Assembly: GCF_021290985.1 (NCBI RefSeq)
Contig: NZ_JAJOYU010000022.1
Span: 1 to 64,000 of the forward strand
Source of the DNA: Rheinheimera soli
Lineage (GTDB): Bacteria > Pseudomonadota > Gammaproteobacteria > Enterobacterales > Alteromonadaceae
Length of the DNA: 64,000 nt
Direction of reading: 5' to 3'
Shown: piece after piece, positions 36,329-45,108 of the stretch
Layout: every line of letters begins with the position of its first letter
How positions within the stretch are numbered: position 1 is the first letter of the stretch
Program-made: the position numbers and the translations under genes
The notes under the pieces: model-generated
The model's database searches: none
What the model was told of the DNA's origin: nothing
The model's input: the letters and a program-made list of their open reading frames with translations, nothing else

Positions 36329-36459
36329 AACCGTCGTACTTGAAGCTGCAGCTTTGTTGATGTCGTGCCTTCGCTTGACATCAACTTGTTGGCGAGACGG
36401 GCGGAGTAAACCCCGCCCCTACCTTATCGCCATGTCACAGTTCCAAATACGTCGGGTAT
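36329..36459. repeat. Palindromic intergenic repeat, variant copy (R2)
   Basis: It starts CCGTCGTACTTGAAGCTGCA as the neighbouring copy does and ends CAGTTCCAAATACGTCGG, whose complement again matches that terminus. Its centre differs: in place of the CCCCAG hairpin it carries the short REP-like palindrome at 36397-36421. So the ends are shared while the core was replaced. Confidence 0.75.
36397..36421. repeat. Short REP-like palindrome inside repeat R2
   Basis: ACGGGCGGAGTAAACCCCGC followed by CCCTA: same frame as 1465-1493 (ACGGGC, stem, TAAA, stem, CCCTAC) with different paired bases. Confidence 0.5.
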
Positions 36460-36540
36460 CTCATAATCACGTATGATTGACGGCGCAGAGCTTAAGTGAC
36501 TTTTTTACAAAAGGCAACAGCCGTTTAGCCGTCTTTTCAG

Positions 36541-36567
36541 AAAAACTGTAATTTAGTTACAGTTTTT
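36541..36567. terminator. Intrinsic terminator after nhaD
   Basis: AAAAACTGTAA (36541-36551) and TTACAGTTTTT (36557-36567) form an 11-bp stem with built-in A and T tracts, five bases past the nhaD stop. Confidence 0.85.
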
Positions 36568-36572
36568 TATCC

Positions 36573-37820
36573 TTAAGCCAAAGCAAACTGGCCAACAAAA
36601 TAGACGCCAACATAACCAAGGCTGTAACAACCCAGCAGGTAACCTGCCATTTTAAAGTAAGTGCCAAAGGTCAGTTCTTTGACTTTACTCATGGCAATAA
36701 TACCGGCCGCTGAACCTATGATCAAAATAGAACCGCCTACTCCTGTGGCGTAAGTTAAAGTCAGCCATTCCGCTGCCGTCATGGTTAAATCTGCTTTTAA
36801 CAAAGCCGCAGTTAAAGGCACGTTGTCGATCATCGCAGACAAAATACCCATCAGGTAGTTAGCTTGCACTGGCTCTAAATACTGATACAAATGCGTAATG
36901 TTGGTCAGCACACCAATTTCTTTCAGAATGCCAACAAGCAGCAGAACCCCTAAGAAAAACAACAAGGTATCAAACTCCACCTCACGGATGTAATGCAGAA
37001 TATTTACCCCTGTCTTTTTACGCAGCAGGTACTGAGCCGCTAAGAACATCACGCCTAAACCAAACAGGAATGTGAGTACAGGCGGGATCTGGAACAGAAT
37101 ATTAAACAACAGTGTAGAGCCTATGGTCGCTGCAAAAATACTGGCAATAATGACATCGGCTTTTTCTATTGGCTTAGGAGACTTCTCCAGCACAATACGG
37201 CCGGTCATTTTGCGTGACAACAGAATAGCCAATACGGCAACGGCAAATAACGAAGGAAGAATTAACAGCAGCAGATTAGCAATAGTGACTTTGCCCGCTA
37301 AAAATAACATCAGGGTGGTCACATCACCTGTGATTAACGACACACCACCGCTATTGACAGCAAAAATAATCAAGGTGGCATATTGAATACGTTTTTTCGC
37401 TTCCAGTTTAATGCTGCTAATAACAGCAATAGCCACCAGCGTAGCAGTGACGTTGTCGGCAAATGACGAGAAAATAAAAGCAAAGACTGCAATGATAAAC
37501 ATCAAACGGCGTTCAGACAGCTCGGCAGGCAATAAGCGCTGCACAATTTGAGAAATAAAGCCTTTGCTGTTGAGATAAGCGACAAAAGTCATAGTTGACA
37601 TCAAAAACAACCACAAAGTAGCTATTTCTAATAAGTTATGATTCAGCTGCTCACTGATTTCGCTACTTGTAGCGCCGTGCATTGGAAAAATAAAAGCGAG
37701 GATCCAGCAAAGAGTACCGAAAAAAAGTGTCGTTTTTGCCTTGTTTACGTGGATAATATCCTCTATAACGATCATCACAAAGGCTATTGCCACCAGAGCC
37801 AAAATTACTGCGCTTACCAT
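36573..37820 (-). CDS. nhaD: Na+/H+ antiporter NhaD
   Basis: An inner-membrane antiporter of the NhaD/ion-transporter superfamily that expels sodium at alkaline pH. The 415 residues contain about twelve hydrophobic helices. Conserved polar spots inside helices include SSFADNVTATLVA, NSGGVSLITGDVTTLML and MIDNVPLTAALL, with charged or amide residues typical of ion sites in this family. It stands alone, divergent from mksF, and is terminated by a strong hairpin. Confidence 0.92.
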   Translation of the reverse strand: MVSAVILALVAIAFVMIVIEDIIHVNKAKTTLFFGTLCWILAFIFPMHGATSSEISEQLNHNLLEIATLWLFLMSTMTFVAYLNSKGFISQIVQRLLPAELSERRLMFIIAVFAFIFSSFADNVTATLVAIAVISSIKLEAKKRIQYATLIIFAVNSGGVSLITGDVTTLMLFLAGKVTIANLLLLILPSLFAVAVLAILLSRKMTGRIVLEKSPKPIEKADVIIASIFAATIGSTLLFNILFQIPPVLTFLFGLGVMFLAAQYLLRKKTGVNILHYIREVEFDTLLFFLGVLLLVGILKEIGVLTNITHLYQYLEPVQANYLMGILSAMIDNVPLTAALLKADLTMTAAEWLTLTYATGVGGSILIIGSAAGIIAMSKVKELTFGTYFKMAGYLLGCYSLGYVGVYFVGQFALA

Positions 37821-37957
37821 GATGTAGTACCAGCTTAATTGTTGTGGAAAAGGAAGGAATTTGCGGGGCGGTATTGTACCAGCCCCAACAAGATGCCACT
37901 ACCCTACCAAAGTCACATTTGTGAAATATTTATGATACGTATGAAAAGAAAGGACAA

Positions 37958-39202
37958 ATGATAGCGCCACGTAAAATTATCCGCTGCTTAGATGAGCACT
38001 GGACTGTCATTGAGCAGTTGGTCGAACGAAGTGCCAGCGGTAACTTCAGTTTTCAGGATGTACAACATCTGATCTTGCGCCATAACAATGGCATGAGCAG
38101 TGAACAGGTGTTCCGTGAAGCTCAGCGTTTTTTGCAACTTGAAATTCTGATCCCACTGGCTAAATCCAGCCAGTTGGAACTGAATCGTTCTGTGCTGGAA
38201 TTTGCCCAGCAGTTAATGCAGGAACAGCAGCTTGGGTTAGCGACCGATATTGAAAGTCGTATTCTGGAATTAAGACGTTTATCAGAACGTATGCAAGAGG
38301 CTGCACAAAGCCGCGATAGCAGCGAACTGCGTCGTTTCTCGCGGGTAATGGACGAACGTATCCGTGAAGTACTGAAGCACTTTGGTCAGAACGAAAGCGC
38401 CATCCTCTCTTTAGTCGAGCGGGCCAAAGCCGATGAAGGCAAACTCAGTCTGGCACGCCGTTATGCGGCGGTGATGGATGCCTTTGATGACTACATCGAC
38501 CCGGTTTTAGCACTGGTGGATATCAACGGCCCTTTCCAGAAAACAGTGTCCGATGTGGAGGCGATGCTCAGCGAGTTGCTACAAGTGATTGAAGTAACAG
38601 GCACACTGAATACCGAAAAAGAAACGCTTATTCAGCTGCGCACCCGTTTGATCGAAATGAATCAGGTCGGTCGTGAAAGTTTAAGTCGCTGTGCTGATTT
38701 ACTAATGCCACTCAGGGATGAGCTGCGTCGCAATACCTTGTTATCGCGCAACGCCAGCTTCCTATTGGGTCAGATGCGTAAAAAAGGCATAGATCTGACG
38801 TTAGAACCTTTAGTTCCAGCTATCAGCTCTGACAGCCAGCGGTTCTCCTTAGGCTCGGCCAATCAAATCACTAGTTATATGGCAGAGCTGTGTCAGTACG
38901 AACATGATGCCTATCAGTTACCGGAAGAAATACTCAGCAATCACAGCATGCTGATGCAGGTGCCTGAACTCAAAGATGTAGTACATAAGGCCAAAGCGCT
39001 GAAAAAACTGCCGGATTTAAGCCGCTGGCTAGCCGACAGTTATCCTGAATTACCAGTAGATGAGTTGCTGTTTTTATATCAGGAATTGTCACGCTCGGAT
39101 GAGCTGACATTGCAGCACAGCGAACACAACACAGAATTGACACTCAATGGCTATAAGCTGACCTTACACCCTTTTCAAAGCAGCGAAGCCGGGACTTTAT
39201 AA
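37958..39202 (+). CDS. mksF: Condensin subunit MksF (kleisin)
   Basis: The kleisin-type subunit of the MukBEF-like Mks condensin. The 414 residues are largely helical, with an N-terminal winged-helix-like part (LDEHWTVIEQLVERSASGNFSFQDVQHLIL), a long coiled middle (ESRILELRRLSERMQEAAQSRDSSELRRFSRVMDERI) and a C-terminal domain ending with an amphipathic beta-rich tail. The mksE ATG follows directly on its TAA stop. In Wadjet systems the same subunit is JetA, but no JetD nuclease gene follows here. Confidence 0.85.
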   Translation: MIAPRKIIRCLDEHWTVIEQLVERSASGNFSFQDVQHLILRHNNGMSSEQVFREAQRFLQLEILIPLAKSSQLELNRSVLEFAQQLMQEQQLGLATDIESRILELRRLSERMQEAAQSRDSSELRRFSRVMDERIREVLKHFGQNESAILSLVERAKADEGKLSLARRYAAVMDAFDDYIDPVLALVDINGPFQKTVSDVEAMLSELLQVIEVTGTLNTEKETLIQLRTRLIEMNQVGRESLSRCADLLMPLRDELRRNTLLSRNASFLLGQMRKKGIDLTLEPLVPAISSDSQRFSLGSANQITSYMAELCQYEHDAYQLPEEILSNHSMLMQVPELKDVVHKAKALKKLPDLSRWLADSYPELPVDELLFLYQELSRSDELTLQHSEHNTELTLNGYKLTLHPFQSSEAGTL

Positions 39203-39751
39203 ATGCAATTAAACTTAGATGAACTGACCCAACTGGCTGAAATCAGCAAAAAGCTATCGAACGGTTACCATATCAGCGAACAGGATTTTGCCTTATGGCA
39301 GGAACTGGATCTGCAGGAAGACTCCTACACAGCTTTGTTTGGTGCCTTAGGCAATACATTAAAACGCGACAGCCGTGGTTTCTTTTATTTTGAAGTGGAT
39401 GATGCCACCGCCAGCATGGGCAAAATTTCCAGGCTTTTTGCGTTAACTTTATTTGCCTTGGTGGAGTTTTATGCCGACAAAGGCCAGGACCCGCTGCGCG
39501 CTTTGTTTGAACATGAAATTACCACAGAAATCTGGGGCCAGTTGCTGCAGCAGCAATACCACTTATTTGAGCAATTGGAAATTTTCTCAGTGACAGATAT
39601 GAAACGTGAAATTGCCAACAGGTTATTACGTTATGGACTGGCGCGGCCTAGTGGCGATCAGATCAAGTTATTATCCCCTGTGTATCGTTATTTAGACGCG
39701 CTGATGGATGTGGATCACAGTGCTGTGACAGAGGAGAAAGCAGATGTCTGA
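39203..39751 (+). CDS. mksE: Condensin subunit MksE
   Basis: 182 residues, mostly helical, with two winged-helix-like portions (LAEISKKLSNGYHISEQDFALW and MKREIANRLLRYGLARPSGDQIKLL). MksE (KITE) dimers bind the kleisin and help load the complex. Its start abuts the mksF stop with no spacer, and its end overlaps mksB by eight bases, so all three subunits are coupled. Identification rests on position and overall pattern more than on a single motif. Confidence 0.85.
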   Translation: MQLNLDELTQLAEISKKLSNGYHISEQDFALWQELDLQEDSYTALFGALGNTLKRDSRGFFYFEVDDATASMGKISRLFALTLFALVEFYADKGQDPLRALFEHEITTEIWGQLLQQQYHLFEQLEIFSVTDMKREIANRLLRYGLARPSGDQIKLLSPVYRYLDALMDVDHSAVTEEKADV

Positions 39752-42599
39752 GCAACTTAATTCAACAAAATCAGAGCTGTATGGTTTAACTAAGCTGGCA
39801 CTGCTGAACACAGCTGGCTACGCCAAATGTGTGATCCCGCTGGATGATTCTTCCTCTATTTGCGCGCCCAATAATACGGGTAAAAGTTCGGTGATCAACG
39901 CCCTGCAGTTCCCGCTGATTAACGATTTGCGCTTAACTGAATGGGATGGTCACGACTTAGACGAAACCCGTAAGTTTTACTTCGGCACAGACCAAAGCTA
40001 CATACTACTGGAAGCCAATTTGCCAGACGGCCCTGTGGTGATTGGGGTAGCTGGCCGAGGTAAAATTGCAGGTTACGCTTTCCAGTATTTTTGCTACAAA
40101 GGCAAGCTGGATTTAAATCATTATTTAGATGGCAAAAGTTATGTGCGTTACAACAAGCTGGACCATCATTTACGTAGTTTAGGTTTTGATCCTATTGAAT
40201 TAAAACAGTCTGAACTGAATGCCATGCTGACGGGGGGCGCAACGCCTTTTGACAGCCGAATTAACCTTCGGATGATCCCACTGGCGAACGTCTCTGATGC
40301 GCCTGTGTACAAAGATATTTTCCGCCGTATTCTGAACCTGCACCGTTTAACAGCTCAGGATGTAAAACGTCTGTTATTGCCTGTATTTGCCCGGCATTTA
40401 GGCGACCCTAAGGTCGATTTTTATCAGGTTTGGCATAACGCCTTTGAAAAGGTCAATAAAGACAGACGTGAGCTAAAAGCTTTGGAAAACCAACAGGAAG
40501 CTGTCACAGCCCTTGAAAGCCTGTTGGAAAACCGCTCTGTACTCAAAGGCCGTTTAGCGACGTATGCCCCTAAGCTGGATGTAGCTTTAACTGAATTTCA
40601 TAGCTATTTTGACGACCAGCAAGAGCTTTTAAACGAGCAGCTTACCGGTCTTTTGGCAGAGAAAAGCCAGCTGGAAGAACGTCAACGTTTGTATGTTGGC
40701 CAAATTAAAGAATTGTCCGGCCGTCAGCAGCAGTTACAGCAATGGTTTGGCGAATTTGATGCTCTGTCGCAAAAATTCAGTTTAAGTAACGAAGCCACCC
40801 TGCAGACGAACTTAAGCAATATCCGCGCAGCTTACGAGCAGTTAAGCCACAGTTTACAAGGTGCCAGTCAGGTGAATGCCACTACGTTGGCGCATCAAAA
40901 AAGCCAAAGTGCTAAGCAACTGCAAAGCTTAAAGCTGCAACTGAAAAACCTCGAATTTAACCTTTACTCTCGCTTACGCGAAGATTTAAGCCTGCCGGAA
41001 GTACAGCAAATCACCCGCATTCTGAATCCGGATTTATTGTCGCTTTCTACGACTGGTGGCGGTGATATTGAAATTCTGGACGACGCTTTATTTTCAGAGC
41101 AACTAGAAAAAATTGCTGATTGCTTTAAACAAGGCAAATTGCATTTACCTGGTGTTGTCATTGACGTGCATCACCTGCAGCCGGTAGAGCAAAATAGCCT
41201 CGAGAACAAAATCCAGCTGAAAGAGCAAATTGATGCTCTGCAGCAAACCTTACATACGCTGGAGCAACAACTGGCAGTTGCTGGTGATTTAGCCGGTAAA
41301 ACCCGCGAAAAAGACCGCTTGTATCAGGACTTGTTACAAGCCGAAGAAGACATTAAAAAGTTTGGCCGCTACCAGCAAATGCTGGAGTTCAGTGACGAAC
41401 AACAGGCGCTTCAGTCCGAACTTGAAATCGAAGAAGACAAGCTGCAGGAACAACTGGCTGAAGTGCAGCACAAAGCCTCTACCCTGTCTGATCGCCGCAA
41501 CTTAGTCGGCAATAAGCAGGAACAAATTAAACGTCAGGCCGAACGTATTGAGCAGGAGAAAAAAGAGCGTATCGATTTCCAGCTCGATTTTTACTCCGGC
41601 AAAGTCACACCTTATCCTATTGAAGTGACCTTAGATTTTGACAACTTAGCCGACGTATTACGCGACTTTAATAAGCAGTGTAATGAGTTGAAGCTTATCG
41701 ACGTTAATATCAAAAATACCTACCTGTTTATTTTTAACGCTGGTATTACCAAGTTTGAAGTCGAATCGGATGAAGAGCTGAAGTTCCAGAAACTAATCAG
41801 CGCCTTCCATCACCTGGACAAAGAACGTGAAGCCATTGAACGTCGTGCCCGCGTCGCTTTGACAGAAGTAGCCTCCACGCTCAAAGGCTTACGCGATGAC
41901 TTAAACCGTCTGCACCGCGAGCTAAATAGCTTTAACCGTGGTATTTGGCGTCATCAGATCTCCAACCTGCAGGATTTTAAAATTGAAATTGTTGACCGTG
42001 CTTTATTGGTTGGCCATATCGATACTATTCTGACGACATCAGAAGCTTATCAACAAGGCGATACGCTGGACTTATTGGCACCCAATGCCAGTAGCAATGA
42101 GCGTGAAGTACAGGCAGCGAAAGACTATTTAATTCAGGCTGCCAGCGAAAAAGGTGGTTTAACTTTATCTGACTTATTTGATATTCGTTTTAAAGTGGTG
42201 AATCGGGCCGGTGAAATAGAGTTCTTCGACAAAATTGATTCAGCTGGCTCCAACGGGACACGTATTACCATTAAGTTATTGTGCGGTATGTTATTTATCC
42301 GCCAGTTATTGTCCGAGCGCGAACGCGGTAAATACCGTATTCCAATTTATATCGACGAAGCAGCAGATATTGACCCGCATAACCAACAGGCTCTGATTGA
42401 AACCGCGCTGAACTTTGGTTTTGTGCCAATTTTTGCGTCGGTGAAACCTCAGACCTCGTGCCGTTACATAGTGCCAATTCGCACTGTAGCCGGTGGTGCG
42501 CAAAACTGGGTGGATGAAAAAGACTGGATTTTATGTGAAAAAATTCCGGTAGCTAGTGAATTTGAAGAACAAGTTTCGACAGAAACAGAACCTGCCTGA
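39744..42599 (+). CDS. mksB: SMC-like ATPase MksB
   Basis: The ATPase arm protein of the Mks condensin: 951 residues, shorter than MukB (about 1486) and the usual size for MksB. N-terminal P-loop APNNTGKSS at residues 41-49, with Ala in the first glycine position of GxxxxGKS. Long coiled-coil arms (about 225-410 and 480-610), with a hinge region between, then the C-terminal head: a variant signature AGSNGT (834-839) and Walker B RIPIYIDEAADID (catalytic pair D871-E872). I believe the SNGT variant is normal for MksB. The operon ends here with no fourth gene on this strand. Confidence 0.93.
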   Translation: MSEQLNSTKSELYGLTKLALLNTAGYAKCVIPLDDSSSICAPNNTGKSSVINALQFPLINDLRLTEWDGHDLDETRKFYFGTDQSYILLEANLPDGPVVIGVAGRGKIAGYAFQYFCYKGKLDLNHYLDGKSYVRYNKLDHHLRSLGFDPIELKQSELNAMLTGGATPFDSRINLRMIPLANVSDAPVYKDIFRRILNLHRLTAQDVKRLLLPVFARHLGDPKVDFYQVWHNAFEKVNKDRRELKALENQQEAVTALESLLENRSVLKGRLATYAPKLDVALTEFHSYFDDQQELLNEQLTGLLAEKSQLEERQRLYVGQIKELSGRQQQLQQWFGEFDALSQKFSLSNEATLQTNLSNIRAAYEQLSHSLQGASQVNATTLAHQKSQSAKQLQSLKLQLKNLEFNLYSRLREDLSLPEVQQITRILNPDLLSLSTTGGGDIEILDDALFSEQLEKIADCFKQGKLHLPGVVIDVHHLQPVEQNSLENKIQLKEQIDALQQTLHTLEQQLAVAGDLAGKTREKDRLYQDLLQAEEDIKKFGRYQQMLEFSDEQQALQSELEIEEDKLQEQLAEVQHKASTLSDRRNLVGNKQEQIKRQAERIEQEKKERIDFQLDFYSGKVTPYPIEVTLDFDNLADVLRDFNKQCNELKLIDVNIKNTYLFIFNAGITKFEVESDEELKFQKLISAFHHLDKEREAIERRARVALTEVASTLKGLRDDLNRLHRELNSFNRGIWRHQISNLQDFKIEIVDRALLVGHIDTILTTSEAYQQGDTLDLLAPNASSNEREVQAAKDYLIQAASEKGGLTLSDLFDIRFKVVNRAGEIEFFDKIDSAGSNGTRITIKLLCGMLFIRQLLSERERGKYRIPIYIDEAADIDPHNQQALIETALNFGFVPIFASVKPQTSCRYIVPIRTVAGGAQNWVDEKDWILCEKIPVASEFEEQVSTETEPA

Positions 42600-42611
42600 T
42601 CCTAAACACAA

Positions 42612-42654
42612 CATCAGCTCAGCCGTTTTAACATAGAAAGCGGTTGAGCTGATG
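42612..42654. other. Long hairpin between convergent mksB and response regulator gene
   Basis: CATCAGCTCAGCCG (42612-42625) pairs with CGGTTGAGCTGATG (42641-42654) over 14 bp with one G-T wobble and a 15-base loop. There is no U-tract, so it may be a weak terminator or an RNA-stability stem. Confidence 0.6.
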
Positions 42655-42665
42655 GTCAGATGACG

Positions 42666-43343
42666 TCAGCTTTCGTCTGATAAATAGTACCCTATGCCTC
42701 TTAACGTTCTGATGTAACTCTGGCCAAACGGCTCATCGACTTTTTTTCGTAAACGCCTGACATAAACATCGACCACGTTAGTCAACGGATCTTCATTAAT
42801 ACCCCACACCGTTGCCAGCACCCGCTCACGACTAAATACTTTTTGTGGGCTGGACATCAGTAGCTCAAGCACCGCCAGCTCTTTGGCGGTCAGCTGCAGC
42901 AGTTGACCTTGTCGTCTGGCCTGCATACTGTCCAAATCTAATTCCAAATCACCTACTGTCAGTTGGCGCCGCACCGCAGCAAAAGGATTACGTTTAGATA
43001 ACGCCTCAATCCTTGCTAATAACTCTTCAAAAGCAAAAGGCTTCACCAGGTAGTCATCAGCACCAGCTTTTAAACCATCCACCCTGTCAGAGACTTCAGC
43101 CAAAGCCGATAACATCAGTACCTTTACCGGCAACTGTTGGGAACGTATTAACCGGCATATTTGTAAACCATCCATTTTGGGCAGCATCCTGTCCAGAATC
43201 ACCAACTGTGGTTTTTGCGCCAGTAATGCAGGTAAAGCCTCACTGCCATCGCCGATCCAATCGACAAAATAGCCTTCGGCTTTCAGTCCCCTGATCAGAA
43301 AGTCTGCCACCTTTTTTTCATCTTCAACGATCAGGATATGCAT
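42666..43343 (-). CDS. OmpR-family response regulator
   Basis: A 225-residue DNA-binding response regulator. The receiver domain (1-118) has the acidic pair Glu7/Asp8, phospho-acceptor Asp51 in VILDRMLPKMDG and Lys in LVKPFAFEELL. The winged-helix output domain (about 128-222) contains LTAKELAVLELL and NVVDVYVRRLRKKVD. It overlaps the histidine kinase gene by 13 bases and lies downstream of it, so kinase and regulator are co-transcribed. It resembles the CusR/copper-type branch in general pattern, but no metal genes are near. Confidence 0.93.
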   Translation of the reverse strand: MHILIVEDEKKVADFLIRGLKAEGYFVDWIGDGSEALPALLAQKPQLVILDRMLPKMDGLQICRLIRSQQLPVKVLMLSALAEVSDRVDGLKAGADDYLVKPFAFEELLARIEALSKRNPFAAVRRQLTVGDLELDLDSMQARRQGQLLQLTAKELAVLELLMSSPQKVFSRERVLATVWGINEDPLTNVVDVYVRRLRKKVDEPFGQSYIRTLRGIGYYLSDES

Positions 43344-44926
43344 GCGTTGTCCTCTTCAACTAAAGGTAAAATAACTCTGACACAAGTACCTTGTTGATCA
43401 TCGCTGCTCACTGTCAGCTCTGCATGCTGGCTTTGTACTAAGGTCTGACACAATGATAAACCTATCCCCAGTCCGTCAGGCCTGAGCTGGCGGGCATTAT
43501 CTGCTCTGAAATAGCGGTCAAATACATGAGGTAAATCACCAGGCAAAATACCTATACCATGGTCCTGCACCCGAATAACACACTGCTCTGCCACTGCAAC
43601 ACTTAATTCAACCCGCTGCCCTGTACTACTGTAACGCACTGCATTATCGAGGATAATTTGTAATGCCTGCAGCAACTTATCCAGATCAAGCCACAACAAC
43701 TCTGTAGCTGCGTTATCAGGCAGTTCTGCACACTGGATTTGCACTGATTGACTGGCAGACAACTGCCGGGCTAATGCAGTGATCTGTTGCCATAACTCGC
43801 CAAGGGTCAGAGTCCGAGGCCGCAACTGTAGTTGTTGTGCACCTCGCACCAGCATCAGTAGATCATCAATACGACTGGACAACTGCACACTGGTTTGAGC
43901 TATCCGCAGCAAGCTGTCCTTATAAAAATCAGCGGTTTTGTCTGCTCCACGCAGACTGATTTCGGCTTCCCCCCGAATCGCTGTCGCAGGAGTGCGCAAC
44001 TCATGGCTAACATCAGCCAAAAAACGTTGCTGTTGCTGTTCTGCGTGCTGTAGCTGTTCAACCGCATGTCGCAATTGACGAGTGCGCTCTGCGACCTCAA
44101 GCTCAACTCTGCGGGTATGATCTTCTTCTTGTTGTCTGGCCCGCTCCAAACCTGTAGCCATCAGATTAAAGCTACGGGCAAGCATGCTGAACTCAGCCGG
44201 CCCTTGCTCTGGCAAACGGTAATTCAGCTGGCCATCAGCCAGGGCTGAAGTGCCTGTCAGTAACTGCTGCACAGGCTGATACAAAGCTCTGGATAACACA
44301 AGTGCAAGACTGACAGCACAAGCCACGCCAAATAAAGACACAACCACAACCAGAACTTTGACCTGTTGCAATGCTGTTGCCGCTTTTTCTTCGGCTTGCT
44401 CTGAGCGCTGGCGTTGTAATTCAATAGAGTCAGCAATCAGATGCTTCAAGTCCAGTCCTTCCAGATTATCGAAAGTTTGGATCAGCAACCGCCATATTTG
44501 CGCTTCATGCTCGGGTCTGACTTGCTTATTCTTTAAACTTTGCTCCAAAGCTGCGACGTTCGTCTCAAGAATAGACAGGGACTTTAGCTGCTGGCTGATA
44601 GCAGCAAAGTCATCCGGATGTTCCGACAACCGCTGATCATGCTGCAACAAGGTATTTAAATCAGCCAGACTTTGCTGCATTTGCCCAAGGTATTGATCCC
44701 GTTGCTCTACAGTGCTGTCTTTGGTCAACAACGACTGGGCAAGCCAGACTTTAAGCCGCTGCTTATCAGCTCCAAGTGTAATAAATTCAGCCAGCATCTG
44801 ATTGGCAACTCGACTGCGCTCTACATGATAACTGGCCACACCGGAAGCCCATATCGCAAGGCCAGCCTGCACCAAGGTGATTGCCAGCAACAAAAAAAAC
44901 GCAAGATACAGTTTACTTCGAAACAC
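43331..44926 (-). CDS. Sensor histidine kinase
   Basis: About 531 residues from GTG 44926, preceded by GGAGG; an ATG 24 codons upstream is possible but would give an atypical start before the first membrane helix. First transmembrane helix (KLYLAFFLLLAITLVQAGLAI), a periplasmic helical sensor of about 165 residues, a second helix, a HAMP domain, then the dimerisation H-box FLADVSHELRTPATAIRGEAE and an ATPase domain with ILDNAVRYSSTG, QDHGIGILPGDLPHVFDRYF and GLGIGLSLCQ. The sensor is all-helical, four-helix-bundle-like. Partner: the downstream regulator. Ligand unknown. Confidence 0.88.
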   Translation of the reverse strand: MFRSKLYLAFFLLLAITLVQAGLAIWASGVASYHVERSRVANQMLAEFITLGADKQRLKVWLAQSLLTKDSTVEQRDQYLGQMQQSLADLNTLLQHDQRLSEHPDDFAAISQQLKSLSILETNVAALEQSLKNKQVRPEHEAQIWRLLIQTFDNLEGLDLKHLIADSIELQRQRSEQAEEKAATALQQVKVLVVVVSLFGVACAVSLALVLSRALYQPVQQLLTGTSALADGQLNYRLPEQGPAEFSMLARSFNLMATGLERARQQEEDHTRRVELEVAERTRQLRHAVEQLQHAEQQQQRFLADVSHELRTPATAIRGEAEISLRGADKTADFYKDSLLRIAQTSVQLSSRIDDLLMLVRGAQQLQLRPRTLTLGELWQQITALARQLSASQSVQIQCAELPDNAATELLWLDLDKLLQALQIILDNAVRYSSTGQRVELSVAVAEQCVIRVQDHGIGILPGDLPHVFDRYFRADNARQLRPDGLGIGLSLCQTLVQSQHAELTVSSDDQQGTCVRVILPLVEEDNACIS

Positions 44927-45108
44927 AACCCCTCCGGTTCCATGCTCATTTATGCAAACAGAGTAATGCAAGTTATAGCTAAAGGCTGCTTTGTTCATCT
45001 GTTTTTAATCTTCAGTGCAGACAAACTTCATGTTAGATGCAGCTAATTGCTCAGTTGACTGGCCGATACTGAACCCAGACCAATGATTGAATAGAGCAAG
45101 GAAAAAAC

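Larger units (their letters stand above)
35919..36572. other. lysC leader and repeat-rich intergenic region
   Basis: A 654-bp gap without a protein gene. From lysC outward it holds the ribosome binding site (35927-35932), an expression-platform hairpin (35981-36011), the lysine aptamer (36032-36197), two tandem palindromic repeats (36200-36459) and the nhaD terminator (36541-36567). I could not pin down the lysC promoter; it must lie within or upstream of the repeats. Confidence 0.7.

Noticed and set aside
37910-37926. CRP-like site before mksF (TCACATTTGTGA)
   Set aside because: The half-sites are in inverted order relative to TGTGA-N6-TCACA, so this is not a CRP site.
42225-42260. Damaged ABC signature in MksB (AGSNGT rather than LSGGQ/LSxGE)
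   Set aside because: As far as I recall this SNGT variant is shared by MksB proteins, so it is a family trait rather than decay.
37958-42599. A complete Wadjet plasmid-defence system
   Set aside because: JetA/B/C-like genes are present, but the nuclease gene jetD/mksG is missing and the next gene is on the opposite strand. Condensin MksBEF is the better call.
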